A stretch of DNA of 64,000 nucleotides from contig CBDANN010000008.1 of the NCBI GenBank assembly GCA_965197635.1, forward strand, positions 1,674,001 through 1,738,000. Direction: 5' to 3'. The number at the start of each line of letters is the position of its first letter. The first letter of the stretch is position 1. This DNA is from Bin87 sp965197635. Its GTDB lineage: Bacteria; Chloroflexota; Dehalococcoidia; Lucifugimonadales; UBA3495. Made by a program: the position numbers and the translations under genes. Positions 18,150-26,995 of this stretch are shown piece after piece. The notes under the pieces are model-generated. The model was not told where the DNA came from. It saw only the letters and a list, made by a program, of their open reading frames with translations, and did no database searches.

Positions 18150-18500
18150 TCGCCACGTGCTGACCATGCAAGTGGTGTAGGAGGCGTCATCCTTATCGAG
18201 GTGGTTTAGGGTGCGGCGTCCAGGATGTTGGCTGCCGGTAAGGTCTCGGTGTCGAGGTCGTTGGCGACGGTGACGTAGCGGCGGCCTTCGGCCTATTCCT
18301 GGTATTGCTCCGCCGGCACTGCACCCACCGGGCGACGGGTCGCCTCCGGGTTGGGGAAGATGCCCACCACCAGCACCGGCCGGGCTTCTCGGAGGAAGTC
18401 CAACATCACCGTCCATGCCGCGCTTGCGTAGCAGTTCCGACAAGTTCATGCCGCCCCTGGCCACTGCGGTCTTCCTTCCTCGGGTTTGTTGTTCCGACAA
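18150..18500 (-). mobile_element. Internally deleted IS256-family remnant
   Basis: On the minus strand an N-terminal piece (GMNLSELLRKRGMDGDV, from about 18450) is joined within about 30 bp to the C-terminal piece VVGIFPNPEATRRPVGAVPA, then ARRYVTV-like sequence, ending NILDAA and a stop at about 18208. A TAG interrupts the C-terminal part. The tail TGGTGTAGGAGGCGTCATCC resembles the end of the 5264-5498 IS256 remnant. Most of the transposase is gone, so this is a MITE-like or decayed derivative. The stretch 17968-18149 before it shows no gene. Confidence 0.65.
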
Positions 18501-18646
18501 GGAAGACCGCGGTGGCTGTCTTCATGCCAGCCGGTTCCTGTTTTGCGACCTCCGGGAACGCAACGCCCAGGCGACAGTGGTTCAATGGCTTGGGCACCGT
18601 AGGGAAACAAGAAAGCGGCACCCCTTGGAAAACTAAATATAAAATA

Positions 18647-18675
18647 TTGACAGACCCAATTTTGAACGTTAACAT
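18647..18675 (+). promoter_or_regulatory. Sigma70-type promoter of the ABC importer operon
   Basis: TTGACA (18647-18652), a 17-nt spacer and TAACAT (18670-18675) lie about 200 bp before the first binding-protein gene. The region 18620-18800 is far more AT-rich than its surroundings. The long leader could hold regulation that I cannot identify. Confidence 0.65.
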
Positions 18676-18877
18676 CGCGCCACTGTGCTTTGGCGGGAAC
18701 AGGGCATTAATACGGATATTTTCTCTTTATTCGTACTCATAATATAAATTACTAATCATAATCCGTAATCAAATGTAGATACGACAGAGGAGATGCTGCC
18801 TTGCGACCGTCGCATACAAAGCCGGTCAGATCGCCCGTGCAACACGTTCAGCCTCGCCGCAGAGGAGATTTAACACC

Positions 18878-20761
18878 ATGCTACGTGGTCCATCATCTCT
18901 ACTGATGCCATTGACCGGCGCGCTTTTGGCGCTGGCGCTTCTGGCGACATCCGCCTGCGGAGGGACTGAAGCGCCCCAGGAAACGGGGACTGCCCCAGCC
19001 GGGAGTGGCGACAGCGCCGCCGCCAGCCCGGCCCAACCGCAGGCGCAGTCGCAAGCCCAAACCCAACCGCAGGCCCAACCGCAAAGCCAGGCTCAAACCG
19101 CCGCCGAGCCAACCGCCACCAGTCCTCCGCAGCAGGCGGCGGCCACTCCCACTCCTCTGCCGGCGGCGCTGCCTTCGGAAGTGGTCGCCAATCCCATCAC
19201 CAAGGAAATCTATCCCGACGCGCAATGGGGCGGCATCCTGCGGCGCGGCGGTTACGGCGACCCGGCCCATTATGACCTGATGCAGGTTTCCAGCGTCGTC
19301 AACTCATTCAAACAGATGATGCTGCTCAACAACGTGCTTCGTTATAACCCCATAGATGCCGGCAAAACCATCATCCCCGACCTGGCCACCAGTTGGGAAG
19401 TTTCCGACGACGGCACGGTATGGACCTTCCCGCTGCGGGAGGGTGTTCCGTTCCACGACGGGACCATATTGAACGCCGATGATGTGGCCGCGTCCTGGTC
19501 AAGGGTCATCGACCCGCCCGGCGGAGTAATCAGCGCCCGCCAGGGTCTCTACACTCCCTTCGAGCCGACCATCCAAGTGGTCGACCCGCTGACGATCCAG
19601 TTCACCTTCGGCAAAGCGCCACCGCTCGATTATGCCCTGAACGCCTTTGCGCTGGAATGGCATGGCGTGTTCCCTAAGCCGTTCCTGGAAGCCAACAACT
19701 ACGACCTGAAACTGCACGGGTCCGAAGCCCCCGGCACCGGCGCGTTCCGGTTCCTGGAACACCAGGAGGGCGAAGTGTGGAAGAACGAGCGGTTCCCCGA
19801 CTACTGGAACGAGGGGCTGCCCTACCTCGACGAGGTATGGACCTATCCGCTGGGCAACAGTTCCACCCGTTCCGCAGCTCTGATTGCCGGCAACGTCGAA
19901 TTCTCCCAGACCATCGACCCTGCTGCCTACGAAATACTGAAGAACGATGACCGTTACGAGGCGCAGCCCTTCTCGTCATATTCCTACGGCGCGGTCTGGT
20001 TCAACACCGACAAAGAACCCTGGAACGACCCGAAAGTGCGGAAGGCCATGTGGCTGGCCATCGACCGCGTAGCCATCCACGCCGTGCTCAGCGAGTATGT
20101 CTTTGGCTATACCGGAGGCACCGGGTGGACCTTCCAGGACCAGGCTTTCCAACTGCCGCGAGCGGAGATTGACACCCGGATGGTGTTCGACCGGGAAGCC
20201 GCCGAAGCTGAGGCCAAGCGGCTGATGGAAGAGGCCGGCTACAGCGAGGGCATCAAGAACGTTGACCTGATGCAGCGCGACCCGGCCAGCGCCTTCTACA
20301 CCGCGGGAGCCCAGTTCGTGCAACTGGAGTTCAAGCGGATTCTGGGTATCGATTCGACCATCCGCCCGGTGGCTTCGGCAGTGTGGTTTGAGGAGATGGC
20401 CAACCGCAACTTTGACATCACGTTGGGAGCCACCGCTGCCCCGTTCATTGACCCGTCGGCCTACCTGAACACTTTCTACAACTGCGAAGGCGGCGAAAAC
20501 TACTCCAACTACTGCAACCCCGAATTTGACGCCATCATGTCTCAAGTCGATGCCGAACCCGATTTCGACAAGCGCTATGACCTGGTGCAGCAGGCCGCCC
20601 AGATCCTTGACGAAAACCCGCCGACCGTAGAGTTCTGGTACAACCGCACTCTGGCCGCCTGGCGCACCTGCGTCCACGGCATTGAAGGCAAACACGGCGC
20701 CTTGGTGCATAACCTGGACCGCATGGACACCGTGTGGATGGATGACGAGTGCCAGCAGTAG
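18878..20761 (+). CDS. ABC transporter family-5 substrate-binding lipoprotein (first paralogue)
   Basis: The 627-residue protein begins with a lipoprotein signal (LTGALLALALLATSACGG; lipid-anchored Cys at about residue 27). A Gln/Ala/Pro-rich linker follows to about residue 85, then a DppA/OppA-type SBP_bac_5 domain: PDLATSWEVSDDGTVWTFPL, REGVPFHDG, DDVAASWSRV, and later FPDYWNEGLPYLDE. AGGAG lies about 12 nt before the ATG. Family members bind oligopeptides, nickel or similar solutes outside the membrane for import. It is followed by a hairpin terminator, a close paralogue and two permease genes. Confidence 0.92.
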   Translation: MLRGPSSLLMPLTGALLALALLATSACGGTEAPQETGTAPAGSGDSAAASPAQPQAQSQAQTQPQAQPQSQAQTAAEPTATSPPQQAAATPTPLPAALPSEVVANPITKEIYPDAQWGGILRRGGYGDPAHYDLMQVSSVVNSFKQMMLLNNVLRYNPIDAGKTIIPDLATSWEVSDDGTVWTFPLREGVPFHDGTILNADDVAASWSRVIDPPGGVISARQGLYTPFEPTIQVVDPLTIQFTFGKAPPLDYALNAFALEWHGVFPKPFLEANNYDLKLHGSEAPGTGAFRFLEHQEGEVWKNERFPDYWNEGLPYLDEVWTYPLGNSSTRSAALIAGNVEFSQTIDPAAYEILKNDDRYEAQPFSSYSYGAVWFNTDKEPWNDPKVRKAMWLAIDRVAIHAVLSEYVFGYTGGTGWTFQDQAFQLPRAEIDTRMVFDREAAEAEAKRLMEEAGYSEGIKNVDLMQRDPASAFYTAGAQFVQLEFKRILGIDSTIRPVASAVWFEEMANRNFDITLGATAAPFIDPSAYLNTFYNCEGGENYSNYCNPEFDAIMSQVDAEPDFDKRYDLVQQAAQILDENPPTVEFWYNRTLAAWRTCVHGIEGKHGALVHNLDRMDTVWMDDECQQ

Positions 20762-20770
20762 CACTCCAGA

Positions 20771-20796
20771 CAGGGGCGGGTTTCAAACTCGCCCCT
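20771..20796 (+). terminator. Hairpin after the first binding-protein gene
   Basis: CAGGGGCGGGTTT pairs with CAAACTCGCCCCTG (one mismatch) 10 bp after the stop. There is no U tract, so it may act as an mRNA-stabilising or attenuating hairpin. The remaining gap to 21081 holds nothing else recognisable. Confidence 0.55.
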
Positions 20797-21081
20797 GCGA
20801 CGCCTACCGGCAATAAGGGAGCCAAACCACCACTCGCGTATCCGAATATTCAACATTGACATCCGCAATGGCAGTGCCTACAATCCCCGCAGTCGGTTAG
20901 GGAACCGTTTTTTGCCTTCTCCAACGCGCTGACGCATTATATCGCTTTCAGCAATACAGCGCATGGAGCATTATTGCCTGACAAGACATAAAATGCGGCG
21001 AATCACGGCTCTACGCATTGCAGATGCTCACGCCGGCTAATCTTTCGCAGCAACAGGCTAAGGAATGCCTGTGGAGGTCAA

Positions 21082-22962
21082 TTGAAACCGAAGCGAATCA
21101 TGACATTGCCCGCCATGGCGCTGAGCGGCCTGCTCACGCTAATCCTGCTAGCCGCCGTGGCTTGCGGTGGGGCTGGCTCCCCCGCTGAGGACACCGGAGC
21201 GTCCGGTTCGAGCGCTGCGCCCAGCGCAGGAACAAGTTCCGGAGCAGCATCCGGCAGCGGGTCCGGCTCGGGGGCGCAACCGCAGGCTCAACCCGCCGCG
21301 ACCCATGTCCCCCCGACACCGCGGCCGACCACCGCGCCGGACGCTACGCCGACGCCACTCCCCGCAGCCCTGCCGTCGGAGGTGCTGTCCAATCCCGTGA
21401 CCAAAGACGCCTACCCGGACGCGCAATCAGGTGGCGTCCTGCGGAGGGGCGGATACGTTGACCCGGCACACTACGACTTGATGCAGGTGTCCAGCGTTTC
21501 CAACTCTTTCAAGCAGATGATGCTCCTGAACAATCTGCTGCGCTACAACCCCTTGGATGCGGGCAAGACCATCGTGCCGGACATTGCTACCAACTGGGAC
21601 GTTTCCGATGATGGCAAGGTGTGGACCTTCCCGCTGCGTGAGGGCGTCCAGTTCCACGATGGCAGCATTATGAACGCCGACGACGTGGCAGCATCCTGGT
21701 CGCGGGTGATTGACCCACCGGCCGGCGTGGTCAGCGCACGCAAGGGACTGTACGACCCCTTCAGCCCATCAATTCAAGTGGTTGACCCGCTGACGGTTCA
21801 GTTCACCTTTGGCAAAGCGCCTCCGCTGAACTACGGTCTCAACGCCTTCGCTCTGGAGTGGCACGGCATCTACCCCAAGGCGATTCTGGAAGCCAACAGC
21901 TACGATTTGAAAGTCGGCGGACAGGCAGCTCCCGGCACTGGCGCTTTCCGGTTCTTGGAACATCAGCAAGGGGAAGTCTGGAAGAATGAGCGGTTCCCCG
22001 ACTATTGGAACGAGGGGCTCCCCTACTTGGACGAGGTTTGGACCTATCCCCTGGGGAACAGCACCACCCGCTCGGCGGCCCTGCTGGCCGGCAACGTAGA
22101 ATATGCCCAAACCGTGGACCCGGCAGCCTACGAGATTATGCTGAACGACCCCAAATTCGAGGCGCAGCCCTTCTCGTCCTACTCTTACTTCGCGGTGTGG
22201 ATGAATACTGACCGGGAGCCGTGGAACGACCCGCGAGTACGGAAGGCGCTGTGGCTGTCGCTGGACCGGGATGCAGTCCATGAAGTGGTTGGCGAGTGGC
22301 TGTTCGGCTACAAAGGGGGCACGGGCTGGACCTTCCCAGACCAGCAGTACCAACTGCCCCAGGAAGAAATCGACAAGCGGCTGGTGTTTGACCGTCCGGC
22401 CGCCGAAGCCGAGGCCAAACGGCTGATGGCCGAAGCCGGCTACGGTGATGGCATCAAGAACGTTGACTTCATGCAGCGCGACCCCACCAGCGCTCACCTT
22501 TCGGCGGCAGCCCAGGTCGCTCAGTTGCAATTCAAGAACATCCTGGGCATCGAGTCGGAGATTCGCGCGGTGGCGTCGGCGGTCTGGTTTGAAGAACTGG
22601 CGAACCGGAACTTTGACATCACTCTGGGTGGCATCGCCTCGCCTTTCATCGACCCGTCGGCCTACCTGAACAGTTTCTACCGCTGCGGCGGCGGCGAGAA
22701 CCACTCCAACTACTGCAACCCGGAGTTCGACGCCATCATGGACCAGGTGGACGGCGAGGCGGACTTCGACAAGCGGTACGACCTGGTGCAACAGGCAGCG
22801 GAGATCCTCGACGCGGACCCGCCGACGGTTGAGTACTGGTACAACCGCACCCTGGCGGCGTGGCGCACCTGCGTCCACGGCATAGAAGGCAAGCACGGCG
22901 CACTGGTGCACAACCTGGACCGGATGGACACCGTCTGGATGGACGAAGAGTGCCGGCAGTAA
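21082..22962 (+). CDS. ABC transporter family-5 substrate-binding lipoprotein (second paralogue)
   Basis: The 626-residue protein is strongly similar to the preceding one over its whole length (for example DEVWTYPLGNST and FDKRYDLVQQAAEILD in both), so it arose by tandem duplication. The TTG start at 21082 follows GGAGG by about 5 nt; an ATG at 21100 is an alternative. The signal peptide ends LLAAVACGG, with a lipid-anchored Cys near residue 28. The linker differs: Gly/Ser/Pro-rich here, Gln-rich in the first copy. Differences cluster in the linker and scattered surface positions, so ligand specificity may have diverged slightly. Confidence 0.92.
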   Translation: MKPKRIMTLPAMALSGLLTLILLAAVACGGAGSPAEDTGASGSSAAPSAGTSSGAASGSGSGSGAQPQAQPAATHVPPTPRPTTAPDATPTPLPAALPSEVLSNPVTKDAYPDAQSGGVLRRGGYVDPAHYDLMQVSSVSNSFKQMMLLNNLLRYNPLDAGKTIVPDIATNWDVSDDGKVWTFPLREGVQFHDGSIMNADDVAASWSRVIDPPAGVVSARKGLYDPFSPSIQVVDPLTVQFTFGKAPPLNYGLNAFALEWHGIYPKAILEANSYDLKVGGQAAPGTGAFRFLEHQQGEVWKNERFPDYWNEGLPYLDEVWTYPLGNSTTRSAALLAGNVEYAQTVDPAAYEIMLNDPKFEAQPFSSYSYFAVWMNTDREPWNDPRVRKALWLSLDRDAVHEVVGEWLFGYKGGTGWTFPDQQYQLPQEEIDKRLVFDRPAAEAEAKRLMAEAGYGDGIKNVDFMQRDPTSAHLSAAAQVAQLQFKNILGIESEIRAVASAVWFEELANRNFDITLGGIASPFIDPSAYLNSFYRCGGGENHSNYCNPEFDAIMDQVDGEADFDKRYDLVQQAAEILDADPPTVEYWYNRTLAAWRTCVHGIEGKHGALVHNLDRMDTVWMDEECRQ

Positions 22963-22973
22963 CGAGATGGACC

Positions 22974-22997
22974 TGGGGCGGGTTTAACCCCGCCCCA
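22974..22997 (+). terminator. Hairpin between binding-protein and permease genes
   Basis: TGGGGCGGG and CCCCGCCCCA form a GC-rich stem around TTTAA, 12 bp after the stop. Such hairpins often raise binding-protein mRNA relative to the downstream permease mRNA. There is no U tract. Confidence 0.55.
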
Positions 22998-23128
22998 ACG
23001 AAACCGGAACGGGAGTGCTTGGCGACAACCCGGCACGCTATCTGCAACTTGTGGGGCCGGTCAAAACTGACTAATGACAGAAGGCCGGATTGACGGATTA
23101 GAGGACAATCAACCGGGGAAGGGGCCGT

Positions 23129-24085
23129 ATGCAAAAGTACATTCTGCGCCGCGTGCTGCTGGCGATTCCGGCGATAATCGGGTTGACCATCATCATCTTC
23201 CTGGTGATGCGAATCCTGCCGGGGGACGTGCTCACCGTGATGTTCGGCGAAGAGGGAACCCTCCAGCTTAGCGAGGAAGACCGGCAGCGCATCATCGCCA
23301 GCCTGGGGTTGGACAAGCCCATCTACCTGCAGTACGTGGACTGGCTCCAAGACATCGTGACGCTGAAACTGGGGCAGTCCTTCTGGCGCTCAAGCACGGT
23401 GATGGACCTAATCATCAACCGGGGGCCCATCACGCTGGAAATCGCGATCATCTCGGTGATTCTATCGTGGGTAATCGGGCTGCCGGTGGGCATACTGGCG
23501 GCGATGAAACGGAACAGCGCGCTGGACTACGCCGGGAGGTTCTTCTCGATACTGTTCCTGGCGATACCGAATTTCTGGTTAGGAACCGTGATCGTGTTGA
23601 CCTTGGTGCTGACCCTTGAGTGGAAAGCGCCGCTGGGGGTGATCAACATATGGGAAAACCCGTGGGAGAACCTGCAAATCGTGTGGGGGCCGGCGCTGGT
23701 GCTGGGCGTGGGGCAGGCGGCGTACGTCTGTAGAATGGCCCGGTCGGCGCTGCTGGAGACCATCCATGAGGACTACATCCGCACCGCGCGCTCCAAAGGC
23801 TTGGCGGAGCGTATGGTCATCATGCGTCACGCTCTACGCAACGCCATTATGCCTGTTATCACCCTCTCCGGCGTGCTGCTGGGCTTCCTGATTGGCGGCT
23901 CAGTGGCGGTGGAACAGGCTTTCGGGGTACCGGGGCTGGGGCGAACGCTGGTGGCGGCCTTCTTTGAACGAGACTATGTGGTCATTCAGAACCTGGTGCT
24001 GCTGTACGGCCTCATATTCGTGCTCACTAATTTGCTAGTGGATATTTCCTACGCCTGGATTGACCCGCGCATTCGGTACAGCTGA
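23129..24085 (+). CDS. ABC transporter permease, DppB type
   Basis: The 318-residue protein has about six membrane segments: LLAIPAIIGLTIIIFLVMRI at the N-terminus, then others around residues 105-125, 140-160, 190-215, 250-270 and 290-310. The conserved ILPGD motif and a cytoplasmic EAA-type loop with TARSKGLAERMVIMRHALRN mark it as a DppB/OppB permease. GGGG lies just before the ATG. It pairs with the next gene to make the membrane channel of the peptide/nickel importer. No ATPase genes follow within the window. Confidence 0.92.
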   Translation: MQKYILRRVLLAIPAIIGLTIIIFLVMRILPGDVLTVMFGEEGTLQLSEEDRQRIIASLGLDKPIYLQYVDWLQDIVTLKLGQSFWRSSTVMDLIINRGPITLEIAIISVILSWVIGLPVGILAAMKRNSALDYAGRFFSILFLAIPNFWLGTVIVLTLVLTLEWKAPLGVINIWENPWENLQIVWGPALVLGVGQAAYVCRMARSALLETIHEDYIRTARSKGLAERMVIMRHALRNAIMPVITLSGVLLGFLIGGSVAVEQAFGVPGLGRTLVAAFFERDYVVIQNLVLLYGLIFVLTNLLVDISYAWIDPRIRYS

Positions 24086-24111
24086 CTCGGCAGACGCACA
24101 GGAGCATAATC

Positions 24112-25029
24112 GTGGCACAGGCAAACTCCACAACAACTTCCGGCGATGTCCTGGCACAGCAAGAAGTATCCCGCAGCAGGGGCTGGTGGTGGGTCATCAT
24201 CAACTTCAGCCAGCGCAACCCGATGGGCGCCGTCGCCGGAGTAGCCATCGTCGTCATCGTGGCCATCGCCATCCTTGCGCCTTTCGTAACGACGCACCAT
24301 CCGACAGAGGAGGCGGACTTCAGCGCGCTGCGGGAACCGCCCAGCGGGGCGCACTGGATGGGGACGGACGATATCGGGCGCGACCTGTACAGCCGGGTGG
24401 TGTACGGCGCGCGGGTCTCGCTGTTCGTTGCCCTGATTGCGGTGCTGGTGGGCGACCTGATCGGCGCGGCCTGGGGCGTTGCCACCGGATATATCGGCGG
24501 GCGGTTCGACATATACAGCCAGCGCTTCCTGGAACTGATGATGTCCTTTCCCACGCTGATACTGGCGATGATACTGGTGCTGGCCATGGGCGCCGGCGTC
24601 TGGACGGTTATCGTCGCAATCAGCATTACACGTATTCCGCTGTCCGTGCGGGTGGTGCGTTCGGTAACCTTGAGCGTCAAGGAGTTTGCCTACGTGGACG
24701 CGGCGCAGGCCATCGGCGCGTCCAGCAGTCGGGTGATGATCCGGCACATCGCGCCGCAATGCGTTGCGCCCTGGCTGGTGCTGGCGACGGCGCACCTGGG
24801 GTCGGTGATCATCCTGGAAGCGTCCCTCGGGTTCCTGGGCGTAGGGGTGCCGCTGCCGACGGCGACGTGGGGGAATATGCTGGGCGGGCCGGTGGCTGCC
24901 GGGCTGATTCCGCGCTGGTGGATGGTAATGTTCCCGGGCCTGGCGATCACCATCACGGTGCTGGCGTTCAACCTGTTCGGCGACTCCATCCGTGACGCGC
25001 TGGACCCCAAGCTGCGGGGCCGGACCTAG
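24112..25029 (+). CDS. ABC transporter permease, DppC type
   Basis: The 305-residue protein starts at GTG 24112, 26 bp after the DppB-type gene. It shows the DppC-typical N-terminal membrane segment (VAGVAIVVIVAIAILAPFV), HWMGTDDIGRDLYSRVVYGA near residue 80, and the EAA loop with AYVDAAQAIGASSSRVMIRH. It ends NLFGDSIRDALDPKLRGRT, the usual DppC closing motif. It should form a heterodimer with the DppB-type protein. The missing DppD/DppF ATPases must be encoded elsewhere or shared with another importer. Confidence 0.92.
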   Translation: MAQANSTTTSGDVLAQQEVSRSRGWWWVIINFSQRNPMGAVAGVAIVVIVAIAILAPFVTTHHPTEEADFSALREPPSGAHWMGTDDIGRDLYSRVVYGARVSLFVALIAVLVGDLIGAAWGVATGYIGGRFDIYSQRFLELMMSFPTLILAMILVLAMGAGVWTVIVAISITRIPLSVRVVRSVTLSVKEFAYVDAAQAIGASSSRVMIRHIAPQCVAPWLVLATAHLGSVIILEASLGFLGVGVPLPTATWGNMLGGPVAAGLIPRWWMVMFPGLAITITVLAFNLFGDSIRDALDPKLRGRT

Positions 25030-25061
25030 TCCTCGCATCGCAGCGGTCGATTCCAGTTAGA

Positions 25062-26375
25062 GTGGCACAGACCTTGGCTACTTGGGGAGCCATCGGCGGT
25101 TGGCGTCGATGGCTTCGCAATTTCCGGTTGTGGCTGGTGCTGGGACTGGTCATCGTCATCCTGCTTGTGGTATGGACATTCCGGGCGTTTCAGGTTGGGC
25201 CGTTGCTTTTCCCGCCACCGGAGGCGACCGCGGACTTCCGGATGGCGGATGCGCCCGGGGACTGGTCATCCATAAGACGCGGAGCCGAGGGAACCGGGTG
25301 GGCGCCGGGGCCGGCACTGGCGGGTCCGTTCAAGACGCTGTGGGAGGTTGAAACGCCGGGGGTGATGATGGCTACTCCGGCAGTGGTTGGGGAGCGGGTA
25401 TTCATCACGACCGAGGACGGAGTGACAGCGGCGCTGGAGAAAGGCAGCGGGGAAAGGCTGTGGAGCTATGACGTCGGCTCACCCTCGGACAGCGCGCCGG
25501 CGGTCGCGGGGGATGCCATCTACGTGGGATCGCGGAACCATCGCCTGCTGGCGCTGCACCAAGAAGACGGTCGGTTGGTCTGGGAACGGAACCTGGGCAA
25601 CATCGTGCTGGGTTCCGCCATCGTGGTGGACGGGACAGCGTACATCGGATCGACCAACGGGGTGCTGGAGGCGCTGGACGCGGCGACGGGAGAACAGCGG
25701 TGGTCGGCGAAGGCGAACGGTTGGGTGGTGGGACACCCGGCGTCGGACGGCGCGGTGGTGGCGGTGACGTCGCTGGGAGAGCGGTTTATAACGGTTGAAC
25801 CGGATACGGGACGGCGGCGGCTGGTCTTCTACTCGGGAACGCCGGTGGTGGGCGGGCCGGTGATTGCCGACGGGCGCGCGTATTTCGTGACCAATCGCGG
25901 CGGGGTGTGGGCCGTGGACCCGACAGCGGTGAGCCGTCCGTTCAGCCGGTTTGCGTACGTTGCCAAGTTCAATTTTTTCTACTGGCGGCTGCTGAGCACG
26001 CCGCCGCAGCAGACGGGCACCATCTGGGTGGGCTCAGCGCGGGGGCGGGTAAAGTTCAGCCCGGCGTACGCTGCGGGGAGGTTGTTTATCGTCAACGAGG
26101 CCAACGTGGTAACGGCCTTTGACGGCGCAAGCGGAGCAGCGTTGTGGCAGACCGAGCTGGAGCAGGAGGTAGTCGCCGAACCGGTGGGCGTCGGGGGTAC
26201 ACTGATAGTGGGCACGGTGGACGGCGCGCTCATCGCGCTGGACGTTACCGACGGGACGGAAACGTGGCGGCATGATCTGGACGGCAGCCGGCTGTCGGCA
26301 GCGCCGGCCGTGTCGGGCGATACGCTGTACGCGCCGACCCAAGACGGGCGGCTGGTGGCTTTGTCCGGTTCCTGA
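25062..26375 (+). CDS. Membrane-anchored PQQ-like beta-propeller protein
   Basis: The 437-residue protein starts at GTG 25062, 32 bp after the DppC-type gene, probably in the same operon. One N-terminal membrane helix (LWLVLGLVIVILLVVWTF, residues 23-40) is followed by an exported domain of about seven PQQ/BamB-like blades with repeated motifs such as GVTAALEKGSGERLWSY, LLALHQEDGRLVWERN and VTAFDGASGAALWQTEL. BamB-like propellers act as scaffolds; quinoprotein catalysis is possible but no cofactor residues can be assigned. Its link to the importer is inferred from position only. Confidence 0.85.
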   Translation: MAQTLATWGAIGGWRRWLRNFRLWLVLGLVIVILLVVWTFRAFQVGPLLFPPPEATADFRMADAPGDWSSIRRGAEGTGWAPGPALAGPFKTLWEVETPGVMMATPAVVGERVFITTEDGVTAALEKGSGERLWSYDVGSPSDSAPAVAGDAIYVGSRNHRLLALHQEDGRLVWERNLGNIVLGSAIVVDGTAYIGSTNGVLEALDAATGEQRWSAKANGWVVGHPASDGAVVAVTSLGERFITVEPDTGRRRLVFYSGTPVVGGPVIADGRAYFVTNRGGVWAVDPTAVSRPFSRFAYVAKFNFFYWRLLSTPPQQTGTIWVGSARGRVKFSPAYAAGRLFIVNEANVVTAFDGASGAALWQTELEQEVVAEPVGVGGTLIVGTVDGALIALDVTDGTETWRHDLDGSRLSAAPAVSGDTLYAPTQDGRLVALSGS

Positions 26376-26432
26376 TGGCACTCGGAAGTTGACCCCAGCG
26401 GCCACCACGACACCGCTGATGCGTACACAGTT

Positions 26433-26525
26433 TGTCATTGCGAGGAGCGCAGCGACGCGGCAATCCCGCTGACTGAGAGACGATTCCCCCGGTGGCGGGA
26501 TTGCCACGCTTCGCTCGCAATGACA
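26433..26525. repeat. Dispersed inverted repeat
   Basis: The left arm begins TGTCATTGCGAGGAGCGCAG and continues to CGGCAATCCCG (26433-26468). The right arm is its near-complement, from CGGGATTGCC to TCGCAATGACA, ending 26525. One arm of the same sequence, with the flanking ACTGGGTACGCATCA, recurs at 57647-57681. Such CATTGCGAG-type repeats are widespread in bacterial intergenic DNA and form long RNA hairpins. Confidence 0.75.
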
Positions 26526-26626
26526 GTTTGGGCGAAAATGGGTACGCAACGAAAAACCCCCGCCGGTTTTGGTCGGCGGGGGCATTATGCTTTCTTACGG
26601 TACGGTACGGTGTGGCGCCGCGCAGC

Positions 26627-26821
26627 CTAGCCCGGGTTGTGCCGCTGTACGAAATCCACGATCCGGGAATCCAGGCTCCCGGACTCGTCATCCAGAACGC
26701 CGGCGTCAGCGTAGGCGACGGCCAAGTGGGCGTCCCGCTGGATCTCTTCCCAGTCGGTTTCCAGCTCGAACTCGTCGCGCAGCTCTTCAAACAGCCGGTC
26801 CAGCGAATCCTTGTCGAACAT
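26627..26821 (-). CDS. Small acidic protein of unknown function
   Basis: The 64-residue product is MFDKDSLDRLFEELRDEFEL, then ETDWEEIQRDAHLAVAYADA, ending VDFVQRHNPG. The ATG at 26821 follows GGAGGAGG by about 9 nt on the minus strand, which supports a real gene. It is mostly helical and strongly acidic in the first half, with no recognised domain. It resembles small antitoxin-like or adaptor proteins in size and charge, but no toxin gene is adjacent. It lies between the dispersed repeat and the ISAs1 element and may have lost an upstream neighbour. Confidence 0.55.
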   Translation of the reverse strand: MFDKDSLDRLFEELRDEFELETDWEEIQRDAHLAVAYADAGVLDDESGSLDSRIVDFVQRHNPG

Positions 26822-26995
26822 ATCCGTTTGTTACCTCCTCCTGTTGGTCGGCGACCTTGCGGTTCGGTCTCCCAGCGCCAAGCCGCCGACTGAAACAACG
26901 CCGAACCCTCCGGCCGGGCGTCAACCGGCGTTTATGGCAGCACGAGGTATATTACCTTCATTCGCCGCCGGGGGCAAGCATCCCCAGCCCGACTC

